A stretch of 64,000 bases of DNA from Anaerosporobacter mobilis DSM 15930 (lineage in GTDB: Bacteria > Bacillota > Clostridia > Lachnospirales > Lachnospiraceae). Below the pieces are notes generated by a model. It searched no databases. It saw nothing but the letters and a program-made list of their open reading frames with translations, and had not been told where the DNA came from. The stretch is taken from assembly GCF_900142955.1 (NCBI RefSeq), contig NZ_FRCP01000014.1:1-64000 (forward strand). Reading direction: 5' to 3'. Position 1 is the stretch's first letter. The number at the start of each line of letters is the position of its first letter. Shown here in pieces: positions 58,708 through 64,000 of the stretch. The translations under genes and the position numbers were made by a program.

Positions 58708-59838
58708 ATGAAATTCAAGAATGGAAAAGTATTTACACCAGAAGGAACATTTGAACAAAAAGATTTGTATGTAGTTGGGAGTAAAATTGCATCTGAACAA
58801 GAGTTTGACGAAAAAGAAGCTGATCAAGTAGTTGATGTAACCGATTGCTATGTAATACCTGGATTAATTGATATTCATTTTCATGGTTGCAAGAAAGTTG
58901 ATTTTTGTGATGGAACGAAAGAAGTATTTGAAACCATTGCTGAATATCAGGCTTCCCAGGGAGTAACCGCTATCTGTCCAGCTACAATGACGTTCTCGAG
59001 AGAGAAACTAGAGTCAATCTTCCAAACGGTAAGGGAATATCCCAATGAAAAAGGAGCTATTCTTTGCGGCGTTAACATGGAAGGCCCATATATCTCTTAT
59101 AAGAAAAAAGGTGCTCAGAACGGACAGTACATAAGAGTAGCCAGTGTAGAAGAATTTAATAAATTACAAGAGCTCTCTGGTAATATGATTAAGCTTGTAG
59201 ATATTGCTCCTGAAATCGATGGTGCCATGGAGTTTATTCAGGAAGCGAAAAAAAGCACCAATATTTCCATTGCGCATACGACTGCAGGATATGACATCGC
59301 TATGAAAGCATTTGAACAGGGAGCAAGTCATGTTACCCATCTATATAATGCAATGACTGGCTTTACTCATAGAGAACCAGGCGTGGTAGGTGCGGCAGCA
59401 GAATATGAAGGCTGTTATGTGGAATTGATTTGTGATGGAGTACATATTCACCCTAGTGCGGTGAAAAGTACGTTTAAATTATTCGGAAAAGAGCGAATTG
59501 TCTTAATTAGTGACAGTATGGAAGCAACGGGAATGCCTGACGGAGAGTATGAGTTAGGCGGTCAGAAGGTTATCGTACGTGGAAACCGAGCAGAGCTTGA
59601 AGATGGAACGTTAGCAGGTTCCGTTACGAACCTTTTAAAATGTATGCAGACTGCTGTTAAAGATATGGGAATTCCTCTAGAAGATGCTGTACTATGTGCC
59701 ACACAGAATGCTGCTAAATCAATTGGTGTGTTTGATACGATGGGAAGTTTAGAACCAGATAAGTTAGCCAACGTTCTGATTTTGGATAAGGATCTTAATA
59801 TAAAGGCAGTATATATTAAGGGTGAAAGATATCTATAA
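58708..59838 (+). CDS. nagA: N-acetylglucosamine-6-phosphate deacetylase
   Basis: The 376-residue amidohydrolase has the metal site HFHG in GLIDIHFHG, the substrate segment NMEGPYISYKKKGAQ, metal ligands His in IAHTTAGYD and THLYNAMTGFTHREPG, and the catalytic Asp in LISDSMEATGMPDG. It removes the acetyl group from GlcNAc-6P before NagB. AAGGAGG precedes the ATG. It is the last gene of the operon, and a long terminator follows. Confidence 0.95.
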   Translation: MKFKNGKVFTPEGTFEQKDLYVVGSKIASEQEFDEKEADQVVDVTDCYVIPGLIDIHFHGCKKVDFCDGTKEVFETIAEYQASQGVTAICPATMTFSREKLESIFQTVREYPNEKGAILCGVNMEGPYISYKKKGAQNGQYIRVASVEEFNKLQELSGNMIKLVDIAPEIDGAMEFIQEAKKSTNISIAHTTAGYDIAMKAFEQGASHVTHLYNAMTGFTHREPGVVGAAAEYEGCYVELICDGVHIHPSAVKSTFKLFGKERIVLISDSMEATGMPDGEYELGGQKVIVRGNRAELEDGTLAGSVTNLLKCMQTAVKDMGIPLEDAVLCATQNAAKSIGVFDTMGSLEPDKLANVLILDKDLNIKAVYIKGERYL

Positions 59839-59885
59839 ATATGTATAATTGTTACAACGCTTATAATTACAAATTTCAAGTTAGT

Positions 59886-59948
59886 ATCATATAAAACAAC
59901 AGTGAAATATGCCGTGTTTTGACATATTCCACTGTTGTTTTATATGAT
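59886..59948 (+). terminator. Long bidirectional terminator after nagA
   Basis: Arms 59886-59904 and 59930-59948 (ATCATATAAAACAACAGTG and its complement) pair perfectly over 19 bases, with further pairing ATATG/CATAT inside. A/T runs within the stem let it act on both strands, for the nan operon and for the FMN reductase gene facing it. Confidence 0.9.
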
Positions 59949-59984
59949 ATAAGGTCTGGAACTCTTTGCAGTTTGCGCAACATA

Positions 59985-60605
59985 TTAACGTATAAAATTA
60001 GTTGCAATCATTGTTTCATATGTTGGTGTTGGTATACCAGCGTTAGAACTTGCATATTTACTTTTGATTAACCAAGCCATATTCTCTCCTAGAGTACGTA
60101 TCGTCTGCAAACCTTCTAGATCTTGCTTTACTTCTTCTGGGGTGTTGCCATGTACTTGATTCCAATATTGCGAAGATACAACAGGCATGTTGGAGATGGA
60201 GAAATATTTATTTAATCGGTCGAAAGCAGAGCTTGCACCACCACGACGACAGGATACAATTGCAGCAGCAAATTTGCCTGCCATACTAGATTCTTTACAA
60301 TAAAATAAACGGTCAAGAAAAGCACATAACTGACCCGATGGACCTGCATAATAAACAGGAGAACCAATAATAATTCCATCATATTCATCAATATGGTCAT
60401 GGATATAGTTTACCTTATCTGGAAATACACATCTACCAGTTGTTTGACATTTGTTACATGCAATACAACCAGCAATCGGCTTTTTACCTATTTGAATTAA
60501 TTCAGTGTCTATATCGTGCTTGTGTAGTGTTTCTTGGATTTCGTGTAGAGCTGTGTAAGTACAACCATGTTCATTTGGACTTCCATTAATTAATAAAACT
60601 TTCAT
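59985..60605 (-). CDS. NADPH-dependent FMN reductase-like flavoprotein
   Basis: The 206-residue protein has the flavodoxin-like FMN motif LLINGSPNEHGCTYTAL, a Cys cluster CIACNKCQTTGRC (near 47-59) like that of iron-sulfur flavoproteins, and IIIGSPVYYAGPSGQLCAFL. It probably reduces quinones, nitro-compounds or other electrophiles in the cytoplasm. It is divergent from an HxlR regulator at 60730, and HxlR proteins commonly control such reductases in response to electrophile or oxidative stress. GGAGG-like GAGGCAAG precedes the ATG. Confidence 0.85.
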   Translation of the reverse strand: MKVLLINGSPNEHGCTYTALHEIQETLHKHDIDTELIQIGKKPIAGCIACNKCQTTGRCVFPDKVNYIHDHIDEYDGIIIGSPVYYAGPSGQLCAFLDRLFYCKESSMAGKFAAAIVSCRRGGASSAFDRLNKYFSISNMPVVSSQYWNQVHGNTPEEVKQDLEGLQTIRTLGENMAWLIKSKYASSNAGIPTPTYETMIATNFIR

Positions 60606-60672
60606 TATACTTGCCTCCTTGTTAGATGGATAATTTATTTGACATCAGACGAATTGAATTATATTCTAAATA

Positions 60673-60712
60673 TATTCAATTGAATAGTATGCACTTTGAA
60701 GTGAGATACTAT
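60673..60712 (+). promoter_or_regulatory. Candidate HxlR operator between divergent genes
   Basis: TATTCAATTGAATA (60673-60686) is a perfect 14 bp palindrome. It overlaps a larger dyad from 60684 to 60712 with ATAGTAT/ATACTAT ends and CACTT-tg-AAGTG in the middle. Both lie in the 124 bp spacer shared by the FMN reductase and HxlR genes, so they are likely regulator sites. Confidence 0.55.
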
Positions 60713-60729
60713 CTTAAAGGAGAGCGTAA

Positions 60730-61059
60730 ATGAAGAAAGAAAATAATGTTGATATAAGACCATTTGCATATGCTATGTCTTTAATAGAAGGAAAATGGAA
60801 GATGCATATACTATTTTGGTTATGGCACAAAGATATATTGCGATATAGCGAATTGAAAAGAGCGTTAGAAGGTATTACTCATAAGATGCTATCAAATCAA
60901 TTAAAAGAACTGGAGAGGGATGGAATTATTATAAGGAATGAATATCCTCAGGTGCCACCGAAAGTGGAATACAGTTTATCAGAATTAGGTTTATCCTTAA
61001 TGCCTGTTTTAGAGGAATTATGTCAATGGGGACATTTACATTATGAGAACGACGCCTGA
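60730..61059 (+). CDS. HxlR-family transcriptional regulator
   Basis: The 109-residue winged-helix protein matches HxlR: FAYAMSLIEGKWKMHILFWL, LRYSELKRALEGITHKMLSNQLKELERDG split over residues 38-68, and YPQVPPKVEYSLSELG in the wing. It has no N-terminal Cys like the HypR redox sensor. AAAGGAG lies upstream of the ATG. It probably controls the divergent FMN reductase gene. Confidence 0.9.
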   Translation: MKKENNVDIRPFAYAMSLIEGKWKMHILFWLWHKDILRYSELKRALEGITHKMLSNQLKELERDGIIIRNEYPQVPPKVEYSLSELGLSLMPVLEELCQWGHLHYENDA

Positions 61060-61102
61060 GTAAAGGTATGTTCCTGTACTTGATATATTTCGTCGATATG
61101 TG

Positions 61103-61131
61103 TTGAAAAAAGTGAAAAGAAACGGTATAAT
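61103..61131 (+). promoter_or_regulatory. Promoter upstream of the zinc-ribbon/HTH gene
   Basis: TTGAAA (61103-61108) and TATAAT (61126-61131) have a 17 bp spacer and lie 65 bases before the ATG at 61196. Confidence 0.75.
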
Positions 61132-61195
61132 CTATATACCTATATAAGGAAATATATACTAATTATGAACAGTATTAGAGAAAAGAGGAGATAGT

Positions 61196-61684
61196 ATGAT
61201 GGGGGGAACAGGAAATAATAATTCCCGATTTTCAATGCTAGTTAAATGTCCAAAGTGCAATGCGGAGTGTCATGAAGAGGATAGTCAGACTTATGAGTGT
61301 CCCAAATGTGGACACCAAGAACCTACCGATTATGGAAAAGTAAGAACGTTTCTAGATGAAAATGGTAATGCAACAGCAATGGAAATCGCAAGAGCAACAG
61401 GAGTACCGATAGGAAAAATCCATAGCTTTTTAAGAAATGGACGATTAGAAATACCAGAAGATTCCGATACGTACATAGAATGTAAACGTTGTGGTACAGA
61501 TATTCGTTATGGTAAATACTGTCCGGAATGTGCCAATATATTAAAGAAAGAACTTCAAGATGCATTTGATTTAGGAACAGTTGGCGCAGTGCCAAAACAT
61601 AATACAGGTAAGATGCAATTCCTTAATCGAGATACACGCAATCAATATACATACGATAACATTAGCTCTTATTATAAATTGTAG
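61196..61684 (+). CDS. Zinc-ribbon and HTH protein, flagellar YvyF-like
   Basis: The 162-residue protein has a zinc ribbon (CPKCNAECHEEDSQTYECPKC shortened here to its four Cys at about residues 18-38), a short helix-turn-helix (MEIARATGVPIGKIHSFLRN at 65-84) and a second Cys group (CKRCG, CPEC). The HTH between Cys pairs resembles the flagellar-operon protein family TIGR03826/YvyF, but there are no flagellar genes beside it. The start is one of two adjacent ATG codons after GAGGAG. The function is unknown. Confidence 0.6.
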   Translation: MMGGTGNNNSRFSMLVKCPKCNAECHEEDSQTYECPKCGHQEPTDYGKVRTFLDENGNATAMEIARATGVPIGKIHSFLRNGRLEIPEDSDTYIECKRCGTDIRYGKYCPECANILKKELQDAFDLGTVGAVPKHNTGKMQFLNRDTRNQYTYDNISSYYKL

Positions 61685-61704
61685 AGCTATCATGGAGGTC
61701 GGGT

Positions 61705-62241
61705 ATGGAGGAGAAAGAAGATTGGAATTACTTTCGCGTAGTTGCACAAAGGCATAAGATATGTTTATTACCCTATACAAAAGAGAGAGTGCATGAATTT
61801 TTCAAGGATTATGTTTCTGATGCTATGATATTTTCTAAAGACGAAGACATAATACCATACACCTATCATGAAGATAAGGTTAATCAATACTATGAAACAA
61901 AGGTGCTTGACCCAACTAGGAGATATTTTGCTATTTGCCTAAGGGGGAAGACGATTGGAGAGACTCAACTCAAATACATTGATTTTGAGAAAAGCAGTGG
62001 TACTTTAAGTATTGTACTTTCCAATAATACAGTAAAGGGATATGGTTATGGTTCGCAGGCAGAAGAGCAGATACTTAATTATGCATTTAATGAATTAGGT
62101 CTTAGTACTGTATGTGCAGATACTGTGCTCCGCAATAAGAGAAGTCAACATGTGTTAGAAAAACAGGGTTTTGTATACACTCATGAAGATGATATGCTTC
62201 GATACTATGAGATACATAGAGATGGTTTACAACAACATTAG
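61705..62241 (+). CDS. GNAT acetyltransferase, RimJ/RimL type
   Basis: The 178-residue protein is a complete GNAT domain of the Acetyltransf_3 type: CLLPYTKERVHEFFKDYV at the start, TLSIVLSNNTVKGYGYGSQA with the acetyl-CoA loop K-G-Y-G-Y-G-S, and VLRNKRSQHVLEKQGFVYTH at the end. Such enzymes acetylate protein N-termini or small molecules. A GGAGGT site precedes the ATG, 20 bases after the preceding gene, so the two may be co-transcribed. Confidence 0.85.
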   Translation: MEEKEDWNYFRVVAQRHKICLLPYTKERVHEFFKDYVSDAMIFSKDEDIIPYTYHEDKVNQYYETKVLDPTRRYFAICLRGKTIGETQLKYIDFEKSSGTLSIVLSNNTVKGYGYGSQAEEQILNYAFNELGLSTVCADTVLRNKRSQHVLEKQGFVYTHEDDMLRYYEIHRDGLQQH

Positions 62242-62391
62242 GATTATAATGAATAGGCAATTAGATTAATATATAACTATCAGATATGAAACACATAATT
62301 AATATGAATTTTACTTATGTAAAAGCAAGTGATATACTCGGGTTAAATACACACAAAGTATCAAGACTTTGGAAGTTGGAGGGTAGTTATT

Positions 62392-63141
62392 ATGGCAAAT
62401 ATTAAGTGGGATTCAAAAAGCTATACTAGTAATTTTAGCTTTGTTTATGAATATGGACAGGAAGTAATGGACCTTCTTGATAGTAAGCCTGGTATGACGG
62501 TTGTAGATCTAGGCTGCGGGAATGGACATTTAACAAAGCTGTTATCGGATAAAGGAATGGAAGTAATAGGGATAGATGAATCAGAGGAAATGCTTGTATT
62601 GGCAAGAAAGAGTTATCCGCAGATAAGATTTATATGTGCAGATGCCACAAGTTTTACAGTTGGTAAGAAGGTTGATGCTATCTTTTCCAATGCTGTATTC
62701 CACTGGATTGATAATCAAGATGATTTGATTAGGAATATAGTGGAACAACTAAAAGAAGGCGGACAACTCGTATGTGAATTTGGTGGGTATGGAAACACGG
62801 AATTAATTCATGCTACACTAGAGAAAGAATTTCATAAACGAGGCTTACAGTACAGTAGAAACTTCTATTTCCCTACGATTGGTGAATATACTTCTCGATT
62901 AGAGGCACATGGGTTACAAGTAAAATACGCAACCTTATTCGATCGTCCTACAAAGCAAGTTGGGGAAGATGGGCTTGCAAACTGGATTCGTATGTTTAAT
63001 ATGTTGCCTTTTCAAGGGTTAGAAAAAGTGGTGCAAGAACATATTATACAATGTGCCGTTGATGAACTTAGACCAATGTTATACAAAGAAGGTAATTGGT
63101 ATGCTGATTATGTTAGAATACGAATAAAAGCAGTTAAATAG
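62392..63141 (+). CDS. Class I SAM-dependent methyltransferase
   Basis: The 249-residue enzyme has the SAM-binding motif VVDLGCGNGHLTKLL, acidic end of strand 2 (VIGIDESEEML) and motif III (DAIFSNAVFHWIDNQDD). The HWI element and the following layout resemble trans-aconitate methyltransferase-like and malonyl-ACP methyltransferase-like proteins. The substrate is unknown. GGAGGG precedes the ATG by about 8 bases. It converges on the AAA ATPase gene. Confidence 0.8.
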   Translation: MANIKWDSKSYTSNFSFVYEYGQEVMDLLDSKPGMTVVDLGCGNGHLTKLLSDKGMEVIGIDESEEMLVLARKSYPQIRFICADATSFTVGKKVDAIFSNAVFHWIDNQDDLIRNIVEQLKEGGQLVCEFGGYGNTELIHATLEKEFHKRGLQYSRNFYFPTIGEYTSRLEAHGLQVKYATLFDRPTKQVGEDGLANWIRMFNMLPFQGLEKVVQEHIIQCAVDELRPMLYKEGNWYADYVRIRIKAVK

Positions 63142-63157
63142 AGTAGTAGATAATATT

Positions 63158-64000
63158 TTACTCAAATTCTTTTCGATGTGCCTCAAAAAAGTCGTGATAT
63201 ATCTGGACATTCTTTAAAGAAGTCCATGGTTTTGGCTTTACTGGCACTTCATCAAGATCATATATCTTAGCATCTCTCATTGCCAATAAGAATGGTGAGT
63301 GCGTGGAGATGATAAATTGACAGCCAAAGAAACGAACGGAATCTTCAATGAATCGTACTAATTCAAGTTGACGTTCGGGTGATAAGCTGTTTTCGGGCTC
63401 GTCTAATAGATAGAGCCCATTTTCTTCGATTTTATCCATAAAATATTGAAAGGCGTTCTCGCCATTGGAATGTTCGCGAATGTTCTCCATCAGGTTATTA
63501 CTTACAAACTTTGATTGCGTTTTACTTCTAGCTTGATTGACCTTTTTTAACTGTTCATAGTCATTCATAGAGGTGAACTTGAAAGAAGAATATTTCGCAT
63601 CTAGATAATCTTCAAACAAATTTTCTCGTTTGGTATCAATCCCTTCATTCATCATACGTACATTTAGCATATAATCGAATACATCGTCACTCGTAATTGT
63701 TCTACTATGACTAGGAATTTCGCGTATAAGCGAATAATCACAAAGGTGCACATAATAAGGAAAGAAATTTGATTGATTAAATCTAGAATCACGCATTAGA
63801 TTTAACTTCTCTGATATAACGTTTAAAGCAGTTGTTTTCCCGGAACCATTGCCTCCGTATAGAATGGTAATTGGCTCAAAATTCAATATAGTAAGTTCTC
63901 TTTTAGAAAGGATCTTGAATGGATAAAAGCTATTATAGCAGTTTCTTTTTATGGAAAGGATAAAGTCGAATTCACGACCATCATCAGGAAAGGAAAAGGA
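63158..64000 (-). CDS. AAA-family ATPase (AAA_15/AAA_21 type), 5' end outside window
   Basis: The reverse-strand frame stays open to the window edge, giving at least 280 residues. It has a Walker A motif LYGGNGSGKTT, followed by a helical insertion, then LYLLDEPENSLSPERQ (Walker B with signature-like LSP) and QFIISTHSPFLLAM (H-loop region), the pattern of OLD/RecF-like ABC-type ATPases. The segment before Walker A (FDFILSIKRN, ILNFEPITI) is the usual first strands, so the ATG at 63886 is probably internal. Such ATPases occur in defence and repair modules, but no partner gene is visible. Confidence 0.75.
   Translation of the reverse strand, partial: SFSFPDDGREFDFILSIKRNCYNSFYPFKILSKRELTILNFEPITILYGGNGSGKTTALNVISEKLNLMRDSRFNQSNFFPYYVHLCDYSLIREIPSHSRTITSDDVFDYMLNVRMMNEGIDTKRENLFEDYLDAKYSSFKFTSMNDYEQLKKVNQARSKTQSKFVSNNLMENIREHSNGENAFQYFMDKIEENGLYLLDEPENSLSPERQLELVRFIEDSVRFFGCQFIISTHSPFLLAMRDAKIYDLDEVPVKPKPWTSLKNVQIYHDFFEAHRKEFE

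Noticed and set aside
58117..58827. Long reverse-strand frame across nagB and nagA
   Set aside because: It is antisense to two strongly supported genes, has no ribosome site and no recognisable domain.
63158..63886. Complete AAA ATPase starting at ATG 63886
   Set aside because: The frame is open to the window edge and the residues upstream continue the family's first strands, so the gene is partial.
1..64000. CRISPR array
   Set aside because: No regularly spaced direct repeats of 23-40 bp and no cas genes were seen.

Overview
The window looks like a chromosomal stretch from a low-GC, strictly anaerobic, plant- and glycan-degrading Firmicute of the Lachnospiraceae type. From memory it most resembles Lachnoclostridium (Clostridium) phytofermentans, but that is an inference from gene content (two GH53 galactanases with a CBM61-like module, a sialic-acid operon, motility receptors, AT-rich codon use, strong AGGAGG ribosome sites) and not a database match.

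Layout. 1-6.4 kb is a decayed accessory region: the end of an IS3/IS150-type insertion sequence, an uncharacterised gene, a tRNA 3'-end remnant next to a degraded integrase (an old attachment site), an isochorismatase-like pseudogene with a WYL regulator, a GNAT gene behind a leader-peptide attenuator, and two VOC genes, one broken. 6.4-7.7 kb holds a lipoprotein and a gene-poor spacer. 7.7-17.7 kb is a peptide natural product (RiPP) locus: a 54-residue Cys-containing precursor, a strong terminator, a MacB/FtsX-type ABC pair, two different radical SAM/SPASM enzymes, a two-component system, a small cytoplasmic subtilase-like protein and an ABC exporter interrupted by a frameshift. 17.7-25.5 kb carries GNAT acetyltransferases, a LytTR/DUF3021 pair, a membrane-anchored hydrolase, a chemoreceptor, and an MFS efflux gene preceded by what looks like an erm-type translational attenuator.

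25.8-33.6 kb is a complete galactan-use operon: a LacI-type regulator, CBM lipoprotein, intracellular GH53, sugar ABC importer (binding protein plus two permeases, no ATPase), and secreted GH53-CBM. The secreted galactanase would cut beta-1,4-galactan, the importer would take up galacto-oligosaccharides, and the cytoplasmic enzyme would finish them. 34-43.5 kb holds an ABC-2 exporter trio, a GyrI-like protein, a nucleotidyltransferase, two paralogous zinc-ribbon proteins, a LuxR-type regulator, a membrane peptidase, and a divergent GNAT/MocR pair. 43.7-45.5 kb is a chemoreceptor fused to a heme H-NOX domain with the residues of the oxygen-binding subclass.

45.6-59.9 kb is a sialic-acid/amino-sugar operon: RpiR-type regulator (divergent), family-5 ABC importer (five genes), a flavoprotein oxidoreductase, YhcH-like protein, NanA, NanE, ROK kinase, NagB and NagA, ending in a long bidirectional terminator. 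Its spacers hold unusually strong RNA structures, the largest between nanA and nanE. 60-64 kb holds an FMN reductase divergent from an HxlR regulator, a zinc-ribbon/HTH protein, a GNAT, a methyltransferase, and a partial AAA ATPase running off the right edge.

The best candidates for something undescribed are the RiPP locus, the two leader-peptide attenuators, the structured RNA in the nan operon, and the flavoprotein placed inside a sialic-acid operon.
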